Shown in pieces: positions 1 to 5,584 of a stretch of 6,247 bases of DNA (position 1 is its first letter; each line of letters begins with the position of its first letter). The position numbers were made by a program, and so were the translations under genes. Where the stretch lies: contig DHPI01000024.1 in assembly GCA_002407865.1 (NCBI GenBank), positions 2,201 to 8,447 of the forward strand, given 5' to 3'. Origin of the DNA: Spirochaetia bacterium UBA5368. GTDB taxonomy: Bacteria; Spirochaetota; UBA4802; UBA5368. Under the pieces are notes generated by a model. The model did not search any database. It was not told where the DNA came from and saw nothing but the letters and a program-made list of their open reading frames with translations.

Positions 1-972
1 TTCAACATGCTCCTTTTTCGCGATCTGCACAATATCGCTCACGACAGCCGATGCGGTCGGGTTCGCGCCCGCGCCCCTCCCGTACAGCGTGACGGGGCCC
101 GTCATGTCGTTGTTGAACATGATGGCATTGAACTCGTTGCGCACGGAAGCCAGCGGGTGCGTCAGCGGCAGCATCGTGGGATGCACGCGTATGTCGACGC
201 TGCCACCCGCGTGCTTGCTGATGCCGAGGAGTTTTATCACATAGCCCATCTCGCGCGCATAGGCGATATCGAGCTCGCCAATACCCGTAATGCCCTCGAT
301 GGATATGGCCGAATAATCGATGCGCTTGTTGTACGCAAGCATGGAGAGGATCGCAATCTTATGGCCGGCGTCGTAGCCCTCGATGTCGAACGTGGGGTCC
401 GCCTCCGCGAAGCCCCGGCGCTGCGCGTCTTTCAGCGCATCGTCGAACGAAAGGCCCTCATCCTGCATGCGCGTAAGGATGTAGTTCGTAGTGCCGTTTA
501 AAATCCCCATCACGCTTTTCACGCGATTGCCGATCAGACCGCTCCGCAGCGCCATGACGCAGGGTATACCCCCGCCGACCGAGGCCTCGAAGCCGAGCTT
601 GCAGGTGCTGCGGTGCGACAGGGCGAATATGTCGTCGCCGCGCTCCGCAAGCAGCTTTTTGTTGGCTGTCACCACATGTTTTTTACGGCGAAGCGTCTCC
701 ATAATGATGGATTTCGCCGGCTCGAAGCCGCCGATAAGCTCGACCACGATACCGATTTCGCCGTCATTGATGATGTCGTTGTAATCGGATGTCACGGCGA
801 CGCCCGTTGTCTGTGACAACACCTTCGCGGTATCGAGATCGCAGATTGTTTTGAGCCTGATATCGATGTCGCTGCGCGAGAGTATAATATCGTGATTATG
901 CCGGAGGAGATTGTACACGCCGCCGCCGACGGTGCCGAATCCGATGAGACCGACGTTGACCACTTTCCGCAT
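1..972 (-). CDS. hom: Homoserine dehydrogenase, N-terminal 324 residues (3' end beyond the window)
   Basis: Reduces aspartate semialdehyde to homoserine with NAD(P)H, at the branch to threonine and methionine; cytoplasmic. I read this frame directly: it stays open from the ATG at 972 to base 1. The Rossmann motif GFGTVG is at residues 11-16, the conserved TANK at 102-105, and GILNGTTNYI at 156-165. The family signature runs from about A183 to K205 (RRGFAEADPTFDIEGYDAGHK), ending in the conserved catalytic-site lysine. The catalytic domain continues to the edge. The rest of the protein, including any C-terminal ACT domain, lies outside, so allosteric control cannot be judged. The start is supported by GGAG 8 nt upstream and by the immediate N-terminal Rossmann strand. 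The gene lies 124 nt after panB and appears to have its own promoter. Identity is certain; only the C-terminus is unknown. Confidence 0.96.
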   Translation of the reverse strand, partial: MRKVVNVGLIGFGTVGGGVYNLLRHNHDIILSRSDIDIRLKTICDLDTAKVLSQTTGVAVTSDYNDIINDGEIGIVVELIGGFEPAKSIIMETLRRKKHVVTANKKLLAERGDDIFALSHRSTCKLGFEASVGGGIPCVMALRSGLIGNRVKSVMGILNGTTNYILTRMQDEGLSFDDALKDAQRRGFAEADPTFDIEGYDAGHKIAILSMLAYNKRIDYSAISIEGITGIGELDIAYAREMGYVIKLLGISKHAGGSVDIRVHPTMLPLTHPLASVRNEFNAIMFNNDMTGPVTLYGRGAGANPTASAVVSDIVQIAKKEHVE

Positions 973-973
973 T

Positions 974-984
974 GGAGCCGCTCC
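974..984 (-). promoter_or_regulatory. hom ribosome binding site inside a short inverted repeat
   Basis: Just before the hom ATG the RNA reads GGAGCGGCTCCA. The SD core GGAG (984-981) can pair with CTCC (977-974) across a CGG loop. That is a 4-bp, mostly GC stem that would occlude the ribosome site. The SD spacing to ATG is 8 nt, which decides the start. The pairing is seen in the sequence; any regulatory effect is inference. Confidence 0.5.
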
Positions 985-1000
985 GTTTGTAGTTTTTCAT

Positions 1001-1029
1001 ATATTGGGCGGCGCCGCCATATTTGTCAA
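1001..1029 (-). promoter_or_regulatory. Probable hom promoter with a palindromic spacer
   Basis: On the minus strand a perfect -35 TTGACA lies at 1029-1024. At 17 nt spacing the -10 would be CAATAT (1006-1001). A better-matching TATATG follows at 20 nt spacing. The spacer contains the perfect 12-bp palindrome GGCGGCGCCGCC (1007-1018), flanked by ATAT on both sides. Transcription would start near 994, giving a leader of about 20 nt that includes the hom ribosome site. The rest of the 973-1096 gap shows no ORF of note and no T-tailed hairpin to terminate panB transcription, so read-through from panB is also possible. Confidence 0.55.
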
Positions 1030-1096
1030 TTATTTCACATGCCGTTACCGCCGCCCGCGGCTGAGTATTTGGGCGACGTCGCGGCCGGCAAGCCGA

Positions 1097-1900
1097 TTAT
1101 TTAAAAACGTTCTTCTCGCCGGGAAATTCGCGGCCTTTTACCTCGGCGTTGTACTGTTGCAACGCATTTTTCACTGTCTCGCCGAGGTTGGCGAATTTTT
1201 TCAGGTATTTCGGATTATAGCTTTCATCCACGCCCAGGAGGTCGTTTATCACCAGCACCTGCCCGTCGCAGTGCCGGCCGGCCCCTATACCAATAGTGGG
1301 GATGGAGAGATTTTCGCTGATCTCTTTCGCGAGCGTTTCAGGCACCATCTCAAAAACAACCGAGAACGCGCCCGCCTCCTCGAGCATCTTCGCATCTTCC
1401 ATTATAATACGGCGCCTGTCCTCGTCGCGGCCCTGCACGATATAACCGCCCAGCTTGTGCACCGACTGGGGCGTAAGCCCGAGGTGTCCCATCACCGGAA
1501 TGGACGCCATGGTGAGCGCCTCGACGACTTTCACGAAATCGCGGCCGCCCTCCAGCTTCACGGCGTTCGCGCCGGTTTCCTTCATGATGCGTCCGCAGTT
1601 TTTCAAAGTATCTTCTATAGAGACATGGTAGCTCATGAACGGGAGGTCGCAGACGAGAAATACGTCGGGCGCACCGCGCTTCACGATTTCCGCATGATAT
1701 ATCATCTGGTCGACCGTGACCGGCAGCGTCGAATTGTAGCCCGCGAACGCCATACCCACGGAATCGCCGACGAGGATCGCGTCGATTTCGGTCTGTTGTA
1801 TAATGCGCGCAAACGCGTAATCATAGCAAGTCACCATCGAGATGGGCGTCTTCTCGCTCTTCGCCTTTTTAAAATCGTTGATGTTTTTTATCCGGGCCAT
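1097..1900 (-). CDS. panB: 3-methyl-2-oxobutanoate hydroxymethyltransferase (ketopantoate synthase)
   Basis: Transfers a hydroxymethyl group from 5,10-methylene-tetrahydrofolate to alpha-ketoisovalerate, making ketopantoate, the first committed step to pantothenate and CoA. The protein has 267 residues, normal for PanB. Conserved active-site residues are in place: D46 in VGDSVG and D85 in CDLPF (the Mg-binding pair in known PanB structures), E117 in KLEGG, H139 in MGHLG, and the catalytic glutamate E184 in FEMVP. IGIGAG is at residues 203-208. The frame extends 52 codons further upstream, but that part lies within folK. The ATG at 1900 follows a perfect AAGGAGG with 6 nt spacing and starts like other PanB proteins. 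The first 32 nt overlap the end of folK, so translation is probably coupled. Confidence 0.97.
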   Translation of the reverse strand: MARIKNINDFKKAKSEKTPISMVTCYDYAFARIIQQTEIDAILVGDSVGMAFAGYNSTLPVTVDQMIYHAEIVKRGAPDVFLVCDLPFMSYHVSIEDTLKNCGRIMKETGANAVKLEGGRDFVKVVEALTMASIPVMGHLGLTPQSVHKLGGYIVQGRDEDRRRIIMEDAKMLEEAGAFSVVFEMVPETLAKEISENLSIPTIGIGAGRHCDGQVLVINDLLGVDESYNPKYLKKFANLGETVKNALQQYNAEVKGREFPGEKNVFK

Positions 1901-2336
1901 GCGGAACCTCCTTGCGGTGTGTAATATGTATACAATCGGGATCGATCTCACGCATCTGCCTGAGAACAAAATCCCTGCTCTTGATTTCAGGATGTGGGAC
2001 GTCCAGCCGCCCCGTCGCGATGGTTTCGCATCCGTACAACAAAATATCGCAGTCAATAACGCGCGGCCCCTTCGGGATATCGCGCACGCGCCCCATCCGC
2101 GTTTCGATATTTTGCAGCGCGTCGAGCAATTCCTCAGGCTTCATGTCCGTCACAACGCGCACCACCTGGTTCAGAAACTTCGGCTGGTCAATATAGTCGA
2201 CGGGATCCGTTTCCTCTATAGAGCTTTCCGCGTCGATGCGGGTGCCCGGAATACGCCCGATCTCGCGCCGTGCGCGCGCGAGGTTTGCGCTCCTGTCGCC
2301 GAGATTGCTGCCAAGCCCGATATACACCGGCACCAT
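1869..2336 (-). CDS. folK: 2-amino-4-hydroxy-6-hydroxymethyldihydropteridine pyrophosphokinase (HPPK)
   Basis: Transfers pyrophosphate from ATP to 6-hydroxymethyl-7,8-dihydropterin, the step before dihydropteroate synthase in folate synthesis. It has 155 residues, the usual length of a single-domain HPPK. Family motifs appear in order: YIGLGSNLGDR (residues 5-15), the substrate loop DYIDQPKFLNQV (47-58), GRVR (82-85), GPRVIDCDILLYG (90-102) with the Mg-binding aspartates D95 and D97 and ATP-contacting R92, and VPHP (113-116) followed by RDFVL. The ATG at 2336 lies 6 nt after the stop of the ATPase gene, with AGGG spanning that stop as the ribosome site. Its last 32 nt overlap panB in another frame. 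The basic tail after about residue 138 is less conserved and may be tolerated sequence imposed by the overlap. Confidence 0.96.
   Translation of the reverse strand: MVPVYIGLGSNLGDRSANLARARREIGRIPGTRIDAESSIEETDPVDYIDQPKFLNQVVRVVTDMKPEELLDALQNIETRMGRVRDIPKGPRVIDCDILLYGCETIATGRLDVPHPEIKSRDFVLRQMREIDPDCIHITHRKEVPHGPDKKHQRF
1907..1913 (-). promoter_or_regulatory. Strong panB ribosome binding site within folK
   Basis: AAGGAGG on the minus strand, 6 nt before the panB ATG at 1900. It lies inside the last codons of folK and fixes the panB start against the longer open frame. Confidence 0.85.
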
Positions 2337-2342
2337 GCCACC

Positions 2343-3167
2343 CTACAGCTTCTCCCTGAAGTCGGGACCCGATATTTCAATGATAGCGCACATTTCCCTG
2401 ATGCGCGAGAGAATCCTCCCCTCAGACAAATCTTTCAGCGTTTTCACCGGATTGCTGTTCGAGGTGAAGATGGTAAACTTCTCCGCCTCGTAGCGCGCGT
2501 CCACCAGGTTGTACAGGGTTTCCGCTTCCCAGGCGGAATCGCGCTGCACGCCGAAATCATCGACCACGAGAATATCGACATCCTGAAACTCCCGCTCTAT
2601 TTTACCGGCATCGCCGTAGGTCTCCGACGACTCGTTGAATGTCGCGCGCAGCCGGTTAAAAAAGGTGCGCGATATCTTGACGAAACGCCCCTCGATCGCG
2701 TGCCGGATGATAAGCTCGGTCAAAATTATCGACGACAACAGCGTTTTGCCCGTGCCGGGATTTCCCCAGAGATAGAGTCCCTTGCCCACGTTGGGAAATT
2801 TTTTCACGATATCGTAGGCCGCGTTTTTCGCGTCGGCGGCAAGCTTGTGGTTCGAGTTGTACGAATCGAAGAAGCGCCACCGGTACTTTTTGTCGATGCC
2901 CGAACGGGCGTAAATGGCGTTGATCCGCTGTATCTTCATCCTCGTTTCGCGGCAGGCGCATTCGCGGATGATGCCGTCTTTGTAATAGAAATACGGCTCT
3001 TCGCCGCCGCACGTACATTTCGACTCGACACACCTGGGGCACGGCTGCAGCGGCACATCCCCCATCTCCTGGAAATAGGGATTCCGCACGATTCCGGTAA
3101 ATTCACAATACGAGCAGAAACGGGGTTTCGCGGTTACGGTTGTTTTGGTTTTTTTTTCAGATGGCAT
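2343..3167 (-). CDS. DnaC/DnaI-like AAA+ ATPase with an N-terminal cysteine-rich zinc domain
   Basis: The protein has 274 residues. The N-terminal part carries four cysteine pairs: C18xxC21, C43xxC46, C51xC53 and C70xC72, suggesting one or two bound zinc ions. The ATPase domain has Walker A GNPGTGKT (135-142), Walker B ILVVDDFG (199-206), a sensor-1-like FTSN (234-237) and an arginine-rich GRILSRIREM (250-259) where helicase-loader relatives have the arginine finger. This layout fits DnaC/DnaI helicase loaders, which place the replicative helicase on DNA; DnaI also has an N-terminal zinc domain. IstB-type transposition ATPases share the core, but no transposase is nearby and the neighbours are housekeeping genes. 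The ATG at 3167 is preferred; a TTG at 3173 adds two residues. No good SD precedes either. Codons 4-7 contain a run of nine A. First gene of an operon with folK and panB. Confidence 0.85.
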   Translation of the reverse strand: MPSEKKTKTTVTAKPRFCSYCEFTGIVRNPYFQEMGDVPLQPCPRCVESKCTCGGEEPYFYYKDGIIRECACRETRMKIQRINAIYARSGIDKKYRWRFFDSYNSNHKLAADAKNAAYDIVKKFPNVGKGLYLWGNPGTGKTLLSSIILTELIIRHAIEGRFVKISRTFFNRLRATFNESSETYGDAGKIEREFQDVDILVVDDFGVQRDSAWEAETLYNLVDARYEAEKFTIFTSNSNPVKTLKDLSEGRILSRIREMCAIIEISGPDFREKL

Positions 3168-3204
3168 AATCAATAACCGGATAGGCGCATAGTCTGAATT
3201 AGCA

Positions 3205-3223
3205 CGGCGGAAACTCCCCGCCG
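3205..3223 (-). promoter_or_regulatory. GC-rich hairpin in the ATPase operon leader
   Basis: A perfect 6-bp inverted repeat, CGGCGG and CCGCCG, with a 7-nt loop that reads GGAGTTT in the minus-strand RNA. It lies just after the predicted transcription start. No T-run follows on either strand, so it does not look like an intrinsic terminator. It may stabilise or regulate the leader; the role is unknown. I recognise no riboswitch class here. Confidence 0.4.
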
Positions 3224-3233
3224 ACTGTACAGG

Positions 3234-3263
3234 GATATAGCATTACGTCAGCAATACTGTCAA
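3234..3263 (-). promoter_or_regulatory. Probable promoter of the ATPase-folK-panB operon
   Basis: On the minus strand there is TTGACA (3263-3258), an 18-nt spacer, and TATATC (3239-3234) preceded by TGC, which makes an extended -10. It lies just after the stop of the Mth938-domain gene. Transcription would start near 3227 and give a leader of about 60 nt before the ATG at 3167. Confidence 0.65.
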
Positions 3264-3274
3264 CACAATTACCT

Positions 3275-3667
3275 TCAACACGTACCGTGCGCCAATAGCG
3301 CCACCCGCTTCCCCGAACGGTGCATTTCATTGTATATTCGACACGATTCCGGGGTCGGCGCGCCGATAATGCACGAAATTCCGCGCAACCGTATGCTCGC
3401 GGCAACTTCCTCCGAATACTCGATCAGTCCATCCGCGCCGGTGCCAATAATCAGCGTTTCGACTCCGACGCCGAAGACGCCGGTTATCATATCCGGCGAA
3501 AGCCTGTGCCCCCGCCGCTCGCGCCACGCCGTGACATTGCCGCCAACAATCCGGATATCCTTCCCTGCGCCGATAACAGTATCGCCCGATTTCCCGTGCG
3601 AAACCCCGTTGACAACGTACATTCCCCACTCGAAATGCTCTATCGGGCCGGCGGGATCGTCGAACAT
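3275..3667 (-). CDS. Mth938-domain protein (MTH938/NDUFAF3-like)
   Basis: A 130-residue protein matching the small Mth938-like family in both length and pattern. It has IEHFEWGMYVVNG (residues 9-21), a KDIRIVGG strand (37-44), W48 followed by a conserved GH (53-54), LIIGTGADG (72-80), an APTPESCRIYNEM segment (103-115), and a C-terminal RVALLAHGTC ending in cysteine, where relatives usually have a similar histidine-x-T-C tail. The bacterial function is not established. The mitochondrial relative NDUFAF3 assists complex I assembly, but no respiratory genes are seen here. The ATG at 3667 follows AAAGGAGG with 8 nt spacing. The gene begins 34 nt after mdh ends and is probably cotranscribed with it. 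No signal peptide or membrane segment is visible. Confidence 0.88.
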   Translation of the reverse strand: MFDDPAGPIEHFEWGMYVVNGVSHGKSGDTVIGAGKDIRIVGGNVTAWRERRGHRLSPDMITGVFGVGVETLIIGTGADGLIEYSEEVAASIRLRGISCIIGAPTPESCRIYNEMHRSGKRVALLAHGTC

Positions 3668-3701
3668 GGCGCATGCCTCCTTTTATCGCATACCGTAAAT
3701 C

Positions 3702-4637
3702 TCAATCCGCGCACATTCGAATATTGCGCACAACTTCTTCTATCTGGTCTGCGCACGCGCCGAGCGCGGCCGTGTCTTCATCGTCGAGCGCGATATTCAC
3801 GATGCGCTCCACGCCATCGTGTCCAACTATCGCGGGCAGCGCAAGGCAAATATCACGGCGCCCGTACTCGCCGTCGCACCATACGCTCAATGGGAAAACA
3901 CCCTTCTTGTTCGATACCATCGATTCGACAACCTGTGCGATTGTATTCGCCGCGGCGTAAAACCCGCTGCGGTCTTTCAGCTTTTCCACGATAGCCGTAC
4001 CCGCCTCGCGCGTACGCATGACTATTTTTTCTATCATCTCGCCCGGCATGAGCTGCCGCACGAGAATGCCGCCCACCGTCGCCTGTTTCACAAGCGGGAT
4101 CATCATGACATCGTTGTGCATGCCGATCACGATGCCGCTGGCCGAATCCACGGATACGCCAAGCGCCTCCGCGATGAAAAACCTGAATCGCAGGGCGTCG
4201 AGCGAACAACCAAGGCCGAAGACGTTCATGCCCGGCCATGTACGCTTCAGGAACGTGGTCAGCACATCAACCGGATTCGACACGACCAGCACCCGCGAGC
4301 CAGGACAGATATCCATCACTTTCTCGCCCACCGAGCGGGCGATATCGAGGTTCGCGTTCAACAGGTCGAGCCGGTTCATTCCCGCCTTGCGCGGGAAACC
4401 GGCGGCGCAGATCACGATATCCGCGCCCTCCATGTCCCTGATCGAGTTGCTGCCGGTAACGCGCGAGTCAGAATTGAAAAACGGCGATGTCTGGTTAATG
4501 TCCATTGCCTTGCCGACGGCGAGGTCATCGATGACATCGTACAACGTAATCGCGCCAAGCTGTTTGCGCACCATGACTGCCGCGCTGGTAGCGCCCACAT
4601 TGCCGGCGCCGACGACAAATATACGTGGTGTTCTCAT
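3702..4637 (-). CDS. mdh: Malate dehydrogenase, lactate-dehydrogenase-like type
   Basis: Interconverts malate and oxaloacetate with NAD, in central carbon metabolism. It has 311 residues, typical of the LDH-like MDH group. The Rossmann motif GAGNVG is at 10-15, and D34 at the end of the second strand favours NAD over NADP. The substrate loop FPRKAGMNR (81-89) has R83 where lactate dehydrogenases have glutamine, which argues for malate/oxaloacetate. R89, N121, the D147-R150 pair and the catalytic H174 are present. The catalytic histidine motif is unusual: GMHND (172-176) replaces the common GGHGD or GEHGD. The C-terminal GVFPLSVWCDGEYG (246-259) matches the family. The ATG at 4637 follows AGGAGG with 4 nt spacing. 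The Mth938-domain gene follows 34 nt downstream. Confidence 0.93.
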   Translation of the reverse strand: MRTPRIFVVGAGNVGATSAAVMVRKQLGAITLYDVIDDLAVGKAMDINQTSPFFNSDSRVTGSNSIRDMEGADIVICAAGFPRKAGMNRLDLLNANLDIARSVGEKVMDICPGSRVLVVSNPVDVLTTFLKRTWPGMNVFGLGCSLDALRFRFFIAEALGVSVDSASGIVIGMHNDVMMIPLVKQATVGGILVRQLMPGEMIEKIVMRTREAGTAIVEKLKDRSGFYAAANTIAQVVESMVSNKKGVFPLSVWCDGEYGRRDICLALPAIVGHDGVERIVNIALDDEDTAALGACADQIEEVVRNIRMCAD

Positions 4638-4762
4638 ACTACCTCCTGTAATGTATCGAAATCGGCGCTCGCTTCCGCGCTCCTGCGGTGTGTGTGCGCC
4701 ACGAACGGCGACTGTGCCGGCAGATCGTGCGCATCAGGCGGTATTTGCATTGACGGGATCAT
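4634..4762 (-). CDS. Possible 42-residue small ORF coupled to mdh
   Basis: A short open frame starts at the ATG at 4762 and ends with a TGA that overlaps the mdh ATG as ATGA. The peptide begins MIPSMQIPPDAHDLP, contains an AHTHRRSAEAS stretch, and ends DTLQEVV. I recognise no family, and there is no signal peptide or membrane segment. Its ribosome site is weak. An open frame of this length could arise by chance in DNA of this GC content, so the only positive sign is the overlap geometry, which could let it couple with mdh translation. Confidence 0.2.
   Translation of the reverse strand: MIPSMQIPPDAHDLPAQSPFVAHTHRRSAEASADFDTLQEVV
4642..4647 (-). promoter_or_regulatory. mdh ribosome binding site
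   Basis: AGGAGG on the minus strand, 4 nt before the mdh ATG at 4637. It fixes the mdh start and lies within the final codons of the possible small upstream ORF. I could not find a convincing sigma-70 promoter for mdh in the intergenic stretch. Confidence 0.8.
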
Positions 4763-4787
4763 GATGGGTCCGACAAATGTAATTTTT

Positions 4788-4842
4788 TATAATCCGCGCC
4801 GGGCGATATTTGTTTGACGCCGGCGAATTTCTATCGTTTACT
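4788..4842 (+). promoter_or_regulatory. Promoter candidates for the VanW/AMMECR1 operon
   Basis: The best candidate is TTGACG (4814-4819), a 17-nt spacer and TTTACT (4837-4842), putting transcription start near 4849 and leaving a leader of about 34 nt to the ATG at 4883. The spacer starts within the 8-bp palindrome CGCCGGCG (4818-4825). A perfect TATAAT (4788-4793) lies further upstream but has no matching -35 at normal spacing. The stretch from about 4837 to 4918 is clearly AT-rich against its surroundings, as expected around a promoter. Confidence 0.4.
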
Positions 4843-4882
4843 TGCAGTAATCTCGCATACTATATCATGGTTATTCCCAATA

Positions 4883-5584
4883 ATGCAATTTTTATTTTAC
4901 ATGGTTTTTGTTTTGATCGCACCCCGCGACGCGCCGCAGATCGGCGGGCAGCCTGTTATCGTATCGTCTTTTTCCACCTCAATCGAGGACCAGGACGATG
5001 GCGTAAAGAAAAACATCTACCTCGCGTGCCGCAGGCTCAACGGCCTTGTGCTCGCCCCCAACGCGGTGCTGTCGTTTAACGATATCGTGGGCGAGGGCTC
5101 CGCGAAAAACGGCTTTGCAAGCGGACGCGTGATGTACCGCGACGAAATCCGCTACGAGCCGGGCGGCGGCCTCTGCCAGGCGTCATCCACCCTGTTCAAC
5201 GCCCTGCTGCTTGCCGGCTGCCCCATCGTCGAGCGGCACCGGCATTTCCAGCCGGTAACCTACGTGCCTCCCGGGCTTGACGCGACGATCAAGTACGGAA
5301 AGAAGGATTTGCGCATGAAAAACCCACATGCCCAAAATCTGTACATCGAAGCGACGGTAACATCAAAAAGCGTAACCATGGCGGTTCGCGCCGCCGCAGC
5401 GCTGCCCTCCCGATTTGAAATCGTGACCGAAGAGGACGAAATCTCAACCCCCCTGGCCGGCGACGGCGACACAATACGCAACGGCGTCAGCGTCGAGGTG
5501 TACCGGCAGAAATACTCGGGAACGAAGCTGATGGAAAGCCTGCTGCTCTATAAAGACTTTTACCCGCCGGTTCGGGTGAAATGA
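4883..5584 (+). CDS. VanW-family protein with a hydrophobic N-terminus
   Basis: From the ATG at 4883 the protein has 233 residues. A hydrophobic stretch (about residues 2-13) is followed by the VanW domain. The domain runs from STS at 31-33 through RLNGLVLAPNAVLSFND (51-67), the hallmark PGGGLCQASSTLFNA (93-107), IVERHRHFQPVTYVPPGLDATI (115-136) and KNPHAQNLYIEA (146-157). A terminal strand-rich segment with VEVYRQKY (204-211) and DFYPPV (225-230) resembles the tail of other VanW proteins. The name comes from vancomycin-resistance clusters, but VanW proteins have no proven biochemical role and no van genes are present, so resistance should not be inferred. The start is uncertain: TTG at 4814 adds 23 residues and a longer membrane-like segment, ATG at 4901 shortens it, and none has a good SD. 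TTG 4814 may instead be part of a -35 box. Confidence 0.87.
   Translation: MQFLFYMVFVLIAPRDAPQIGGQPVIVSSFSTSIEDQDDGVKKNIYLACRRLNGLVLAPNAVLSFNDIVGEGSAKNGFASGRVMYRDEIRYEPGGGLCQASSTLFNALLLAGCPIVERHRHFQPVTYVPPGLDATIKYGKKDLRMKNPHAQNLYIEATVTSKSVTMAVRAAAALPSRFEIVTEEDEISTPLAGDGDTIRNGVSVEVYRQKYSGTKLMESLLLYKDFYPPVRVK

Noticed and set aside
1030..1096. Terminator after panB.
   Set aside because: The region is GC-rich with some self-complementary stretches, but no stem followed by a T-run was found.
911..1924. Long open frame on the plus strand opposite panB.
   Set aside because: It is antisense to a full, motif-complete panB, and its arginine/histidine-rich translation has no recognisable domain. It is a shadow of high-GC coding sequence.
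2343..3167. IstB-type ATPase of an insertion sequence.
   Set aside because: There is no transposase, no terminal repeats and no target duplication, and the gene sits in a housekeeping operon with an N-terminal zinc domain more like DnaI.
1842..3176. A 444-codon plus-strand open frame opposite folK and the ATPase gene.
   Set aside because: The minus-strand genes carry complete family motifs and ribosome sites. The plus-strand translation is rich in R, H and A with no domain, as expected for an antisense shadow.
3819..4817. A 332-codon plus-strand open frame opposite mdh.
   Set aside because: It is antisense to an intact malate dehydrogenase and has no recognisable domain.
4883..5584. Vancomycin-resistance gene on the basis of the VanW name.
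   Set aside because: VanW domains are widespread without van clusters, and no vanH, vanA or vanX relative is present.
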